From NCBI RefSeq assembly GCF_000814005.1, contig NZ_JWLK01000005.1, positions 914,406 to 978,405 of the forward strand: 64,000 bases of DNA, read 5' to 3'. The DNA comes from Ruegeria sp. ANG-S4. Its GTDB lineage: Bacteria; Pseudomonadota; Alphaproteobacteria; Rhodobacterales; Rhodobacteraceae. Both the position numbers and the translations under genes were made by a program. A model generated the notes under the pieces. The model did no database searches, had not been told where the DNA came from, and saw nothing but the letters and a program-made list of their open reading frames with translations. Below are positions 7,649 to 16,775 of the stretch, piece after piece; the stretch's first letter is position 1; each line of letters begins with the position of its first letter.

Positions 7649-9007
7649 TCAAGCCGTGCGAACAGGTTGCCGCATTGTCACCAGTTCTTCTGCCATAACA
7701 GGGTGAACCGCAACCGTGCGGTCAAAATCTTCTTTGGTTGCGCCCATCTTTACGGCGATCCCTGCCAGTTGGATCATCTCGCCGGCACCCGGTGCCACGA
7801 TGTGACAGCCCAACACCTTGCGCGTTGCCTGGCTGACGATCAATTTCATCAGCACCCGCTGAGTGCCCCCGGCAAACGCTTTTTGCATCGGCTTGAACGA
7901 CGTTGCGTAAACCTCAACGGGTTCCTGCGCCGCCGCTTCTTCCTCGCTAAGTCCAACTGTACCAAATTCCGGCTGCGTGAATATCGCGGTCGGAATCAGG
8001 TCGTGGTCGACGGGTGTTGGGTTACCGTTAAAAACGGTTTCAACAAACGCCATACCCTCGCGGATGGCCACGGGTGTAAGATTCACCCGGTCCGTTACGT
8101 CGCCGATGGCAAAAATCGAAGGCACGGCTGTCTGGCTGTATTCATCAACGATGATCTCGCCCTTGCGCCCCCGTTCCACGCCGATCGTATCAAGGCCCAG
8201 ATCGTCCGCATTTGGCGTCCGGCCAGTGGCAAACATGACGGTGTCAAAGCGATCCTCTGTGCCGTCCGTCGCTTTGACGCGGATCTGGTCGCCGTCTTTC
8301 GTCATCTCAAGAACATTGGTGCCCAGCCGTACATCTATTCCATTCTGGCGCATTTCCTCGCAGATCAGACCGCGCGCCTCTTCGTCGAAGCCGCGCAGGA
8401 TTTGCGCCCCCCGATAGAACTGCGTTGTCTGGACGCCCATGCCGTTCATGATGCCCGCAAACTCGCTCGCAATGTAGCCACCGCCAACAATCAATATGCG
8501 GCCCGGCAGTTTGTCGAGATGGAAGATCTCGTTCGACGTAATGGCCAGCTCCGACCCCGGAAACTGTGGCACGACTGGCCGACCACCGGTGGCAATCAGG
8601 ACGTGCTTGGTCGTCTTGCGTGTCCCATCGGCAAGTTCGATCGTGTGTGCATCGACCAGTCTGGCCCGTTGATCAAATGTCTCGACACCGTTGTTCTTCA
8701 GAATATTGCGGTAAATGCCTTCCAGCCGATCAAGTTCGGCGTACAGCTTGCCCCGGAACACATCCCAATCGAATGCACCGGGTTTTACATCCCAGCCATA
8801 GGCCTGGGCGTCTTGGACCATATCCGCATATTCGCTGGCAAACACCATCAGCTTCTTGGGCACGCACCCGCGGATAACGCAGGTGCCGCCATAACGATCC
8901 TCTTCCGCCAGCGCCACTTCGGCGCCCGTTTCACCCGCAGCTACTCGCGCCGCGCGCACCCCGCCCGAGCCGCCACCGATGACGAAAAGATCATAGTCAA
9001 AGCTCAT
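7649..9007 (-). CDS. gor: Glutathione-disulfide reductase
   Basis: FAD- and NADPH-dependent reductase that keeps glutathione reduced in the cytosol. The 452 residues show the FAD dinucleotide fold (VIGGGSGGVRAAR), the redox-active pair Cys43/Cys48 in GGTCVIRGCVPKK, the NAD(P) fold (ILIVGGGYIASEFAG), the second FAD motif (IFAIGDVTDR) and the C-terminal catalytic His-Pro with Glu-Glu (HPVMAEE). AAGGAA precedes the ATG. It follows rpiA, a pentose-phosphate enzyme upstream of NADPH-linked metabolism, on the same strand. Confidence 0.96.
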   Translation of the reverse strand: MSFDYDLFVIGGGSGGVRAARVAAGETGAEVALAEEDRYGGTCVIRGCVPKKLMVFASEYADMVQDAQAYGWDVKPGAFDWDVFRGKLYAELDRLEGIYRNILKNNGVETFDQRARLVDAHTIELADGTRKTTKHVLIATGGRPVVPQFPGSELAITSNEIFHLDKLPGRILIVGGGYIASEFAGIMNGMGVQTTQFYRGAQILRGFDEEARGLICEEMRQNGIDVRLGTNVLEMTKDGDQIRVKATDGTEDRFDTVMFATGRTPNADDLGLDTIGVERGRKGEIIVDEYSQTAVPSIFAIGDVTDRVNLTPVAIREGMAFVETVFNGNPTPVDHDLIPTAIFTQPEFGTVGLSEEEAAAQEPVEVYATSFKPMQKAFAGGTQRVLMKLIVSQATRKVLGCHIVAPGAGEMIQLAGIAVKMGATKEDFDRTVAVHPVMAEELVTMRQPVRTA

Positions 9008-9131
9008 GCCGGGTTCCTTCGTTCAGTCTGAAAACGTTCTGCATATCTACGTAAGAAAAGCTGCGTGCCAACCCCAAGAACCGGAAAAAGCGCAATTCCC
9101 GGGATCCTGCCTGTCGCAAGTCAGCCGCGCG

Positions 9132-9914
9132 TTACTCCGCCAAGTCCGAGAACAGGTTTTCACCACTGCTGGCTTCACCCATTTCAACGGTGCCTTCGTT
9201 CAGGTCGCGCAACTCGACCCGACCGTCGCCATAGCCGATCACGACCTTGTCGCAGATATCGATGAACAAGCCGTTTTCAACAACACCGGGTATCTGGTTC
9301 AGAACCAGCGCCAGTTGCCTGGCGTGTCCAATGCGTTTCAGGTGCAGGTCCAGAATGTGATTGCCCTCATCCGTGACCTTAGGCGCCTCACCATTCATGC
9401 GCAGCGTCACCGAGGTGCCCAGAACATCCATGGTGTCCAGCGTCTCTTCGATCAACGTCCGCGTGGTCTGCCAGCCAAACGGGATCACCTCGACTGGCAG
9501 AGGAAACGCGCCCAGCGTTTCAACCTCTTTGCCCGCATCCGCAATCACCACCATCTGATCGCTCGCGGTAGCGACGATCTTCTCCTGCAGCAAGGCGGCG
9601 CCACCGCCTTTGATCAGGTTAAACTCTCTGTCGAACTCGTCGGCGCCGTCGATCGTCAGGTCCAGCCATCCAGCCTGATCCAACGAGACAACTTCGATCC
9701 CGACCTCACGCGCCAATTGCGCGGTCGCGGTCGACGTCGGGACACCTTTGATCTTCAGCCCGTCCGACTTTACCCGTTCGCCCAGTTTGCGCACCATCCA
9801 AGCTGCGGTCGAGCCGGTTCCCAATCCGACACGCATGCCATCCTGTACCAGATCGGCGGCGCGGTTTGCAGCGACATATTTTGCCTTTTCAATCGGCGAC
9901 ATTTCCCCGGTCAT
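9132..9914 (-). CDS. rpiA: Ribose-5-phosphate isomerase A
   Basis: Interconverts ribose 5-phosphate and ribulose 5-phosphate in the pentose phosphate pathway. From ATG 9914 it is 260 residues with the RpiA motifs GLGTGSTAAW (phosphate loop), TIDGADEFD (catalytic Asp) and LIKGGGAALLQEKI. The start at 9914 (MTGEMSPIEKAKYVA) gives the usual family length; the frame stays open to 9992 but the extra residues look non-coding, and ATG 9902 is another option. It is divergent from the GST gene across a 167-base gap. Confidence 0.95.
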   Translation of the reverse strand: MTGEMSPIEKAKYVAANRAADLVQDGMRVGLGTGSTAAWMVRKLGERVKSDGLKIKGVPTSTATAQLAREVGIEVVSLDQAGWLDLTIDGADEFDREFNLIKGGGAALLQEKIVATASDQMVVIADAGKEVETLGAFPLPVEVIPFGWQTTRTLIEETLDTMDVLGTSVTLRMNGEAPKVTDEGNHILDLHLKRIGHARQLALVLNQIPGVVENGLFIDICDKVVIGYGDGRVELRDLNEGTVEMGEASSGENLFSDLAE

Positions 9915-10081
9915 GGCAGCATCCCCAAGTTCATTTGCCGGTTGTATACGGAATGCCTTGCCCAACTGCGAGAGACAATTGCATCCGGGCATGTTTTAAC
10001 ATGTCGCTGAAATGCGCGTTTCCGATGGGAAACGTCGCAATCGGGTATTCGTACAGCGCCCAGACAGATTACATAGACCGC

Positions 10082-10783
10082 ATGGAAACTCCGTACCGCC
10101 TGCATTACGCCCCCGACAATGCCTCGCTGGTCGTCCGACTGGCGTTGGAGGAAATGGGCGTTCCCTATCAAAGTGAACTGGTCGATCGCCGCAGACACCA
10201 GCAGGATGAGGCCGCGTACCGTGCGTTGAACCCCAATGGCCTGATCCCGGTGCTGGAAACGGATCAAGGACCGATCTTTGAAACAGCCGCCATTCTGTTA
10301 TGGCTCGCAGACCGCCACGGACAACTGGCCCCGTCGCCCGACAGCAATGACCGGGCCGCTTTTCTGAAATGGCTGTTTTTTGCGTCCAACACCCTGCATG
10401 CCGATCTGCGGATCGTGTTTTATGCCGAAAAGTACATTGAGACGGCGCAGGCTGAATCGCTGCGGGCCGGTATACGGCCTCGGCTGCGCCAACATCTGCA
10501 AAACCTGGACGCGGTTGCGCAAAGCAAACCGGATTGGCTCTGCCCCGAACACCCTTCGGTCCTGAACTTTTACATAGCCTGCATGATGCGTTGGATGGCG
10601 CTTTATCCGGCGCGGTCGGATCGCAGTTGGTTTCAACTGGCAGACACGCCATATTTGCAGACGCTTCTTATGCAGCTGGAGATGCGTCCTTCGACGCGGG
10701 CTGCCATCGCCGCCGAGGGGTTGGGTGTTACGCCCTTCACCTCTCCGACTTATGCCAATCCTTCAGAAGGCTCAGCGACCTGA
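10082..10783 (+). CDS. Glutathione S-transferase family protein
   Basis: A 233-residue protein with a thioredoxin-like N-terminal domain (about 1-80; NASLVVRLALEEMG, then NPNGLIPVLETDQ and the glutathione-contacting ETAAILLWLADR) and an all-helical C-terminal domain. The class and substrate are not clear. ATG 10082 (METPYRLHYAP) is chosen because the upstream frame is not GST-like. The stop lies one base before the L-serine dehydratase start, so the two genes are tightly coupled. Confidence 0.9.
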   Translation: METPYRLHYAPDNASLVVRLALEEMGVPYQSELVDRRRHQQDEAAYRALNPNGLIPVLETDQGPIFETAAILLWLADRHGQLAPSPDSNDRAAFLKWLFFASNTLHADLRIVFYAEKYIETAQAESLRAGIRPRLRQHLQNLDAVAQSKPDWLCPEHPSVLNFYIACMMRWMALYPARSDRSWFQLADTPYLQTLLMQLEMRPSTRAAIAAEGLGVTPFTSPTYANPSEGSAT

Positions 10784-10784
10784 C

Positions 10785-12158
10785 ATGTTTCTTTCCGTCT
10801 TCGATATGTTCAAAGTGGGCATTGGCCCGTCATCATCGCACACGATGGGGCCGATGGTGGCTGCTGCGCGGTTTCTCGACCTGATGCGGGCGTCCCCGTT
10901 CGAATTTTCGGGGCTTCGCGGCTCGCTGCATGGTTCGCTTGCGTTCACGGGTGTCGGCCACGCAACGGATCGCGCAACCATCCTGGGTTTGGCGGGGTTT
11001 GTACCGGACACATACGACCACGAACAGGCCGAAGCTGCATTGGCTGACATTTCGGAAACACATATGGTTTCGCCGGATGGCCTGCCCACGCTTGCTTTTG
11101 ATCCAAAGGCGGATCTTGTCTTTGATTTCGACAACAACCTGCCCGGCCACGCCAATGGTATGATCCTGATGGCGACCGATGCGCAGGGCGACGTTATCCT
11201 GCGACAAGTTTATTACTCCATCGGTGGTGGATTTGTCCTGACCGAAGAGGAACTGGCCGAAGGCAAGGCCACCGAGGAAGGCGCCCCTGTGCCTTTCCCT
11301 TTCAAATCAGCAGTTGAAATGTTGGACATGGCCCGATCCAGCGGCAAGAACATCGCACAGATGAAGCGCGAGAACGAAATCGCGCGAGGATGCGCAGACA
11401 GCTTTGCCAAGGGGACGACTCGCCTTTGGCAAGTGATGAACGACTGTATCGAGCGCGGGCTGAACACTGACGGCATTCTGCCGGGCGGATTGCACGTGCG
11501 TCGCCGGGCCAAGGGTATTCATGATGCTCTGCAGGCCGAGCGAGGTATGAACCTGAACGCGCCGCACACAATCAACGACTGGATGAGCGTCTATGCGATG
11601 GCCGTGAACGAAGAGAACGCCGCCGGAGGTCAGGTCGTCACTGCCCCAACCAACGGTGCGGCGGGCGTTCTGCCAGCGGTGCTGCGCTATTACCTGGATC
11701 ACGTACCCGGAGCCACGGAATCCCGGATCGAAGATTTCCTGCTGACAGCCGCAGCGATCGGTGGACTTGTAAAATACAACGCCTCAATCTCGGGGGCCGA
11801 AGCCGGGTGTCAGGCAGAGGTTGGCAGCGCTTCGGCCATGGCCGCCGCAGGCTTGTGCGCTGTAATGGGCGGGACGCCCGAACAAGTCGAAAATGCCGCT
11901 GAAATCGCCCTGGAGCATCATTTGGGCATGACATGCGATCCGGTTGCCGGGCTGGTTCAGGTCCCGTGCATCGAACGTAACGGTCTGGGCGCGATCAAGG
12001 CCGTCTCGGCCGCGTCTTTGGCCCTGCGCGGCGACGGGCAACATTTTGTTCCATTGGACGCCGTAATCGAAACGATGCGCCAAACCGGGCACGACATGCA
12101 CGAAAAATACAAAGAGACATCATTGGGCGGCTTGGCAGTGAACGTTCCAAACTGCTGA
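10785..12158 (+). CDS. sdaA: L-serine ammonia-lyase (iron-sulfur L-serine dehydratase)
   Basis: Deaminates L-serine to pyruvate and ammonia using an oxygen-sensitive 4Fe-4S cluster. The 457 residues combine the beta domain (VFDMFKVGIGPSSSHTMGPM) and alpha domain (TAPTNGAAGVLPAVL, SGAEAGCQAEVGSASAMAA, TCDPVAGLVQVPCIERN) in one chain, as in single-chain proteobacterial enzymes. The ATG at 10785 gives the typical family start MFLSVFDMFKVG and follows the GST stop by one base. Confidence 0.96.
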   Translation: MFLSVFDMFKVGIGPSSSHTMGPMVAAARFLDLMRASPFEFSGLRGSLHGSLAFTGVGHATDRATILGLAGFVPDTYDHEQAEAALADISETHMVSPDGLPTLAFDPKADLVFDFDNNLPGHANGMILMATDAQGDVILRQVYYSIGGGFVLTEEELAEGKATEEGAPVPFPFKSAVEMLDMARSSGKNIAQMKRENEIARGCADSFAKGTTRLWQVMNDCIERGLNTDGILPGGLHVRRRAKGIHDALQAERGMNLNAPHTINDWMSVYAMAVNEENAAGGQVVTAPTNGAAGVLPAVLRYYLDHVPGATESRIEDFLLTAAAIGGLVKYNASISGAEAGCQAEVGSASAMAAAGLCAVMGGTPEQVENAAEIALEHHLGMTCDPVAGLVQVPCIERNGLGAIKAVSAASLALRGDGQHFVPLDAVIETMRQTGHDMHEKYKETSLGGLAVNVPNC

Positions 12159-12191
12159 CCAAGTCAAAGGAACATAGAGCGAGGGCAAAAC

Positions 12192-12602
12192 ATGCAGGGA
12201 CATTGCTTATGCGGAGCGGTCCGCTACGAGGTCACCCCACCCGTTCTGTCTTGCGTGAACTGCCATTGCGATAGCTGTCGACGTCAATGCGCGGCCCCGA
12301 TGACCACCTATTTTGGGATTCGGGATGGCCAATGGCGCTGGACAGCCGAAGCGCCCAGGACCTTTAACTCGTCGCCGGGGGTCGAACGCAGCTTTTGCCC
12401 CCATTGCGGGACGCCCATCTCGTTTCGATCAACCGTTATGTCCGACGTCCTGCACCTGTACGTTGCAACACTGGACGAGCCTGAGGCGCTGGAGCCAACG
12501 CTGAACGTCGCGCATGAAGAAAAACTGCGCTGGTTGAAACTGAACGATGGTCTGCCGCACTGCATCGGACCGGATTACACCAAGGTTCAACCCATCGATT
12601 AA
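12192..12602 (+). CDS. GFA (glutathione-dependent formaldehyde-activating) family protein
   Basis: A 136-residue zinc-binding protein of the GFA/CENP-V fold. Paired cysteines occur as CLCGAVRY, CVNCHCDSCRRQC and FCPHCGTP, matching the family's structural and catalytic zinc sites. Most family members are not demonstrated formaldehyde enzymes, so activity is open. GAGGG sits 7 bases before the ATG. It is 33 bases after sdaA and may be co-transcribed. Confidence 0.88.
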   Translation: MQGHCLCGAVRYEVTPPVLSCVNCHCDSCRRQCAAPMTTYFGIRDGQWRWTAEAPRTFNSSPGVERSFCPHCGTPISFRSTVMSDVLHLYVATLDEPEALEPTLNVAHEEKLRWLKLNDGLPHCIGPDYTKVQPID

Positions 12603-12655
12603 ACTCGTTGCGGTAACGGCTTTTCAGCGTCGCAGCAAAACGTTAGCGTCGCGCC

Positions 12656-13570
12656 ATGACTCATGACCGCCCTGTTTTTGGCATCGCGTTGATGCTTGGC
12701 TTTTGCATACTCGCCCCGATGGGCGACGCGATGGCCAAACTGTTGGGGGAAACCACGCCCGTTGGATTGCTGGTTTTCGTGCGATTTTCCGTTCAGGCCG
12801 CAATCCTGATCCCCTTGATTGCCCTAACGGGACGACCTTGGCGGATGCGCGGAAGGGTCCTGCGGCTGACACTGGTTCGAACTGTGCTGCATATTGTCGG
12901 GATCACGGCAATGTTCAGTGCGTTGCAGTATTTGCCGCTGGCCGATGCGGTCGCGATTGCCTTTGTCATGCCGTTTATCATGCTGCTGTTGGGGCGCTAT
13001 GTGCTTGGCGAAGAAGTCGGTGCGCGCAGACTGATCGCTTGTATCGTGGGCTTCATCGGAACGCTTCTGGTCATCCAACCCAGCTTTGCCGAAGTCGGCG
13101 CCCCGGCGCTTCTGCCGCTGATCGTTGCAGTCGTCTTTGCGCTTTTCATGCTTGTGACCCGTCAAATCGCCAAGGAAACAGACCCGGTTGCGTTGCAGGC
13201 AGTTTCCGGCGCTATGGCCACGATTGCGCTGCTGCCAGTTTTGGTGCTCGGAACCTATGCGGACATTTGGGAAATCTCCCTGATCATCCCGCCAGCGGAA
13301 TTGCACTGGCTGTTGCTGGCGATCGGGGCGCTGGGAACGGTCGCGCATCTGTTCATGACGTGGTCACTGCGGTTTGCACCGTCCGCCACGTTGGCGCCGA
13401 TGCAATACCTGGAGATACCGGTGGCTACCCTAGTCGGATGGCTGATCTTTCACGATCTGCCGAACGGATTGGCGGCGGTTGGTATCATGATCACGATTGC
13501 GGCCGGGCTCTACGTTATTCTGCGCGAGCGGGCCAGCGCGCGCTCTGCCCCGACAGAAACGCCCGCATAA
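12656..13570 (+). CDS. DMT-superfamily (EamA-type) transporter
   Basis: A 304-residue membrane protein with about ten helices in two EamA repeats; FSALQYLPLADAVAIAFVMP in the first half and APMQYLEIPVATLVGWLIF in the second are diagnostic. Substrate unknown. No clear ribosome site is visible before the ATG. The last 56 bases overlap, tail to tail, the end of the thiamine diphosphokinase gene on the opposite strand. The second DMT transporter of the window, but not close in sequence to the one at 1130. Confidence 0.88.
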   Translation: MTHDRPVFGIALMLGFCILAPMGDAMAKLLGETTPVGLLVFVRFSVQAAILIPLIALTGRPWRMRGRVLRLTLVRTVLHIVGITAMFSALQYLPLADAVAIAFVMPFIMLLLGRYVLGEEVGARRLIACIVGFIGTLLVIQPSFAEVGAPALLPLIVAVVFALFMLVTRQIAKETDPVALQAVSGAMATIALLPVLVLGTYADIWEISLIIPPAELHWLLLAIGALGTVAHLFMTWSLRFAPSATLAPMQYLEIPVATLVGWLIFHDLPNGLAAVGIMITIAAGLYVILRERASARSAPTETPA

Positions 13571-14222
13571 CCTCGTCCAGCATGTCACGCGGCAGCATTA
13601 CCAAAAGACCGGGCCCATCCACCTGCAACTCGATTGCGCCAAGTGCCCGGTTCGAAGTGCCCACTTGCCCATCCGGTTCAAACACCAGTTGATCTATCGG
13701 CCATTCGAGACCGCGACTGCGACCTGTCACGCGCCGCAGCGGGAACAGAGACACGGTTTGCCCCTTCGCCATTGGCAGAGCGAGCTTTGGCGGTGCATGA
13801 AGAATCACCTCGTCCTCGCCCAGCAGCACGCACGGGCGATCCTGCAATCTTACAAGCGTGTTGAACGCAGCCAGTTGATGATCCACCCGCGCGCCCAGAA
13901 ACCCGACCCCGAGGACCAAAGGCGCCTCGATCTGGCGCAGCGCCTTTTCGAAATCGGTGCTGTCCTGTTCGCTCACGAAAAACTGCTGCGCGTCGGGGAT
14001 TTGGTCTCGGTAAACCGGATCAAGCGAGTCGAAGTCACCGATAACGGCGTCTGGAATACGTCCCGAATCGATCAGAATCGCCGCACCACCATCTGCCGCA
14101 ACAACGCAATTTACGCGGTTGAACGCCAGATTCAGGTCGTCAGGACCGATCTGGCCCCCTCCAAATAGCGCGATTGGCTCCTCTGAGCGTACAATCGACT
14201 CAATTTTCACAAGATTGACCAT
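13515..14222 (-). CDS. Thiamine diphosphokinase
   Basis: Transfers pyrophosphate from ATP to thiamine to make thiamine diphosphate (often named ThiN/TPK). The 235 residues carry the family motifs VVAADGGA, IGDFDSL and the STDFEKAL stretch, with GARVDHQLA following. ATG 14222 (MVNLVKIES) is chosen; the frame is open ten codons further upstream. The 3' end overlaps the convergent DMT transporter by 56 bases in a different frame, both reading as genuine protein. No riboswitch is visible upstream. Confidence 0.92.
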   Translation of the reverse strand: MVNLVKIESIVRSEEPIALFGGGQIGPDDLNLAFNRVNCVVAADGGAAILIDSGRIPDAVIGDFDSLDPVYRDQIPDAQQFFVSEQDSTDFEKALRQIEAPLVLGVGFLGARVDHQLAAFNTLVRLQDRPCVLLGEDEVILHAPPKLALPMAKGQTVSLFPLRRVTGRSRGLEWPIDQLVFEPDGQVGTSNRALGAIELQVDGPGLLVMLPRDMLDEVMRAFLSGQSARWPARAE

Positions 14223-14287
14223 ATTTCCCGGATTTGGACATAATGAAAACACAAAATGATAGACTCATGAACAAAGTTAAGAGTCGA

Positions 14288-14310
14288 TTGTGGGCGGGCT
14301 GCGCCCACAA
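14288..14310 (+). other. Perfect 9-bp hairpin in the leader of the acidic protein gene
   Basis: The stem TTGTGGGCG/CGCCCACAA (14288-14296 with 14302-14310) has a 5-base loop and lies 34 bases before the ATG at 14345, in the gap between two divergent genes. No T tract follows, so it is not an ordinary terminator. It may be a 5'-UTR element or an operator; the role is inferred from position only. Confidence 0.4.
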
Positions 14311-14344
14311 TGTGACTTGGTAGTTTGTAGAGGACGTGTGTCTG

Positions 14345-15919
14345 ATGGTACAGAACAACAAGGTATTGACCGTTTCCTACGGTACATTCTCCTGCACATT
14401 GGAAGGGTTCGACGACTCCTTTGAAACAATGAAAGCGATTGCCGAGTACTTTCGCGATCTTGCAGCGGATGATCGGTATTTCGGATCAGAACCCCCCCAA
14501 CCAGACGCCGAAATGCTGACACGCATCGCCCAACGCGACCAGTCGCAACGGGTAGAGGCCAGCCGGAACGACACTGGCTTGCTGCTACGCGCAACGGACG
14601 AGGTTTCGACCCCCGCCTCGCCCGCATCTGGCGCGCCTGCTGCCGAGCAGGTGGATAGCACCGCCGAGTTCTTTGCCAATTCCGAAACCGACGAGCCCGC
14701 CGCATCCGACAGTATCGCAGCCAAATTGCAGCGCATCCGTGCCGTTGTTTCCCACTCTGGCGAGGCGACGGCACGCTACAGTGAAGACGAAGACGAAAAC
14801 GGTGGGTTTGTCGCCCCGGCCCAGCCAAAGGTCGACGCGATCTCAGCCGCTTTCGAAGCGGGCGCACTGACGCCGGCGGACCTGCAGACGCAAGTCGAAG
14901 ACGAAGATCCGCAGCCCGTTGAAGACCTGATTGAGGCGGAAGACACAGCGCAGGCTGAACCCGTCGAAGAGCCCGTCGCGGCAGAAGTGGAAGCGGAAGT
15001 ACAAACAGAATCGGAAGAGGCCGAGGTTTCGACCGATGACGTTCTGTTTACGGACATTGAGGAAAAGGCCGAGGCCGACTCTGAACCGGACGAGATCGTC
15101 AATATCCTTAATGAGGAGACGGACGAGCCGGAAGCGGAAGAAATAGGTGGTTCAGAATTTGACCACGACGTCCTTACCGCCGCCGAAGAAGCCAAGCTGT
15201 TGGACGAGATCACACTGGTCGAGTCGGAACTGGCAAAGCGGGCGTCACAGCCCCTGCCCGAGGCCGACGACCTGAACGACGATGTCACGCGCCTGATGGA
15301 CACGGCTGGTGAGCGTATGGATGACCCGGAAACATCCGGCCAGCGCGAAACATATTCGCATCTGCGCACTGCCGTCGCTGCAACCGAAGCCGAACGCTCG
15401 GATACAAACGATGACGCGGCCGAGTCTCCAGATCAGGATTATCGTGGTGACCTGGAATCCGTTGTCAGCCCGCGCCGGCCCGAGATTCAGGTCACAAGCA
15501 TTCGCCCCGACGCGGACACTGCGCCCCTGAAACTGGTGGCCGAACAGCGCGTCGATACCGACGAATCGGATCGCGGACCCGTCACACCGCGCCGCGTGAC
15601 CGCTGATCAGGAAGAAGCGGAAGACGAAGAAGGTGGTTTTGCCCGTTTCGCCCAGGAGCAAGGCGCGCAATCCCTGCCCGATCTTCTGGAGGCCGCTGCC
15701 GCATACCTGTCATTCATCGAAGGACAGGAGCAGTTCTCGCGTCCGCAGTTGATGAACAAAGTGCGCTCGCTCAAGCAGGAGTCATTCAACCGCGAGGAAA
15801 GCCTGCGCACATTCGGGCAGCTGTTGCGGGACGGTAAGATTGAAAAGGCCGGAGGTGGCCGGTTCGCCGCCTCAAATCAGATCGGTTTCCGTCCGGACGA
15901 CAAACGCGCCGCCGGTTAA
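14345..15919 (+). CDS. Large acidic protein of unknown function
   Basis: I do not recognise a described function. The 524 residues have three parts: a conserved-looking N-terminal segment of about 60 residues (VSYGTFSCTLEGFDDSFETM), a very acidic low-complexity middle (about 60-420, rich in Glu, Asp, Ala), and a compact C-terminal segment of about 95 residues (LPDLLEAAAAYLSFIEGQ, QLMNKVRSLKQESFNREESL). No signal peptide or membrane helix is evident, so it is probably cytoplasmic. ATG 14345 has AGAGGA ten bases upstream; GTG 14336 is too close to it. Similar roseobacter proteins are sometimes labelled CheA-like, which nothing here supports. It is monocistronic, bounded by a terminator. Confidence 0.85.
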   Translation: MVQNNKVLTVSYGTFSCTLEGFDDSFETMKAIAEYFRDLAADDRYFGSEPPQPDAEMLTRIAQRDQSQRVEASRNDTGLLLRATDEVSTPASPASGAPAAEQVDSTAEFFANSETDEPAASDSIAAKLQRIRAVVSHSGEATARYSEDEDENGGFVAPAQPKVDAISAAFEAGALTPADLQTQVEDEDPQPVEDLIEAEDTAQAEPVEEPVAAEVEAEVQTESEEAEVSTDDVLFTDIEEKAEADSEPDEIVNILNEETDEPEAEEIGGSEFDHDVLTAAEEAKLLDEITLVESELAKRASQPLPEADDLNDDVTRLMDTAGERMDDPETSGQRETYSHLRTAVAATEAERSDTNDDAAESPDQDYRGDLESVVSPRRPEIQVTSIRPDADTAPLKLVAEQRVDTDESDRGPVTPRRVTADQEEAEDEEGGFARFAQEQGAQSLPDLLEAAAAYLSFIEGQEQFSRPQLMNKVRSLKQESFNREESLRTFGQLLRDGKIEKAGGGRFAASNQIGFRPDDKRAAG

Positions 15920-15951
15920 TCAGCACCAAAAAGACTATTCCCCCTCATACC

Positions 15952-15985
15952 TTGGGTCAGAGCCATCTCTGGCCCAATTTCCTTT
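15952..15985 (+). terminator. Rho-independent terminator after the acidic protein gene
   Basis: An 11-bp stem (15952-15962 with 15967-15977; one G-U pair) closed by a CCAT loop is followed by TTTCCTTT. It lies 32 bases after the stop codon. Confidence 0.75.
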
Positions 15986-16129
15986 GGCGCAAACGCGTGA
16001 CACGTCAGCAGATAAACACGTGCTGCCGGCAAAATGCCGCTGTTGGCTCATCACCGTTATGCTGCAGCGCAGAAACATGCTATGTTTCATGGAAGTCCGC
16101 TGATCCATAGTTCCCGCCGAGGCATCAAA

Positions 16130-16672
16130 ATGCATGACCTTGCAATTCGACGCTTACGCATATTCGACAAAGCCCAGATCGTTGCACATTTCAACACTCT
16201 GGACCGCGAAACGCTGCGGTCGCGATTTGGCGCAACGGTCACGGACGCGTATGTCCAAAACTACGTGGCGACAATGTTTGACGATACCGCATTGATTTAT
16301 GGCGCATTTCCCGACACTGCCTTACGCGGAGTCGCCGAACTGCGCCCGATTGGCAATCCCCCTACCCGAATTGCAGAGGCCGCGTTTACCGTCGAAGCAT
16401 CCTGGCAGGACAAAGGGATAGGCGACGCGCTTCTGTCTCGCATCATCGCCGTTGCACGCAATCGAAGCATTCGCGAGGTGCACATGGTGTGCCTCGCAAC
16501 GAACCAGCGCATGCGGCATCTGGCCTGCAAACACGACGCTGATCTGCAACTGATGACAGGTCAGGTTGCTGCGACCCTGACGCCTCCCTGGCCCACGCCA
16601 ATCAGTATGGTGCAAGAAATTGCCGGTGAGTATCACGCGTTCGCCCGCGCCGTACTCAGTTGGCCGGACTGA
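16130..16672 (+). CDS. GNAT-family N-acetyltransferase
   Basis: A 180-residue acetyltransferase fold protein. The acetyl-CoA loop region is visible as VEASWQDKGIGDALLSRII (a Q/RxxGxG/A-type signature), and the N-terminus (LRIFDKAQIVAHFNTLDRETLRSRFG) resembles stand-alone GNAT domains related to those fused to acyl-CoA synthetases. Substrate unknown. ATG 16130 with upstream GAGG is preferred over the longer open frame from 16034. It has its own upstream gap of about 150 bases after the preceding terminator. Confidence 0.85.
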   Translation: MHDLAIRRLRIFDKAQIVAHFNTLDRETLRSRFGATVTDAYVQNYVATMFDDTALIYGAFPDTALRGVAELRPIGNPPTRIAEAAFTVEASWQDKGIGDALLSRIIAVARNRSIREVHMVCLATNQRMRHLACKHDADLQLMTGQVAATLTPPWPTPISMVQEIAGEYHAFARAVLSWPD

Positions 16673-16691
16673 GATGGCGCCCAGCCTGTCT

Positions 16692-16724
16692 GGGATCAGA
16701 AAAACCAGTTGTGCTTTCTGACCC
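16692..16724. terminator. Hairpin between convergent genes
   Basis: GGG-A-TCAGAAA (16692-16702) pairs with TTTCTGA-CCC (16715-16724), with one bulged A and a 12-base loop, between the GNAT gene and the convergent outer membrane protein gene. The T tract is poor, so its terminator role is tentative. Confidence 0.35.
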
Positions 16725-16775
16725 TAGATCTGGTAATCTTCAGTTAAATTTCAGTATGTAATGATCCAAACTTGA

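Noticed and set aside
7004..9031. A 675-codon plus-strand open frame opposite hflK and the glutathione reductase gene
   Set aside because: It lies entirely antisense to well-supported genes, its protein is full of Arg/His/Cys in the pattern of GC-rich shadow frames, and no family motif is visible.
16766..16775. TTGATCAGAA near the outer membrane protein stop, similar to the TTTGATCAAA operator
   Set aside because: The palindrome is broken and lies between convergent gene ends; treated as chance.
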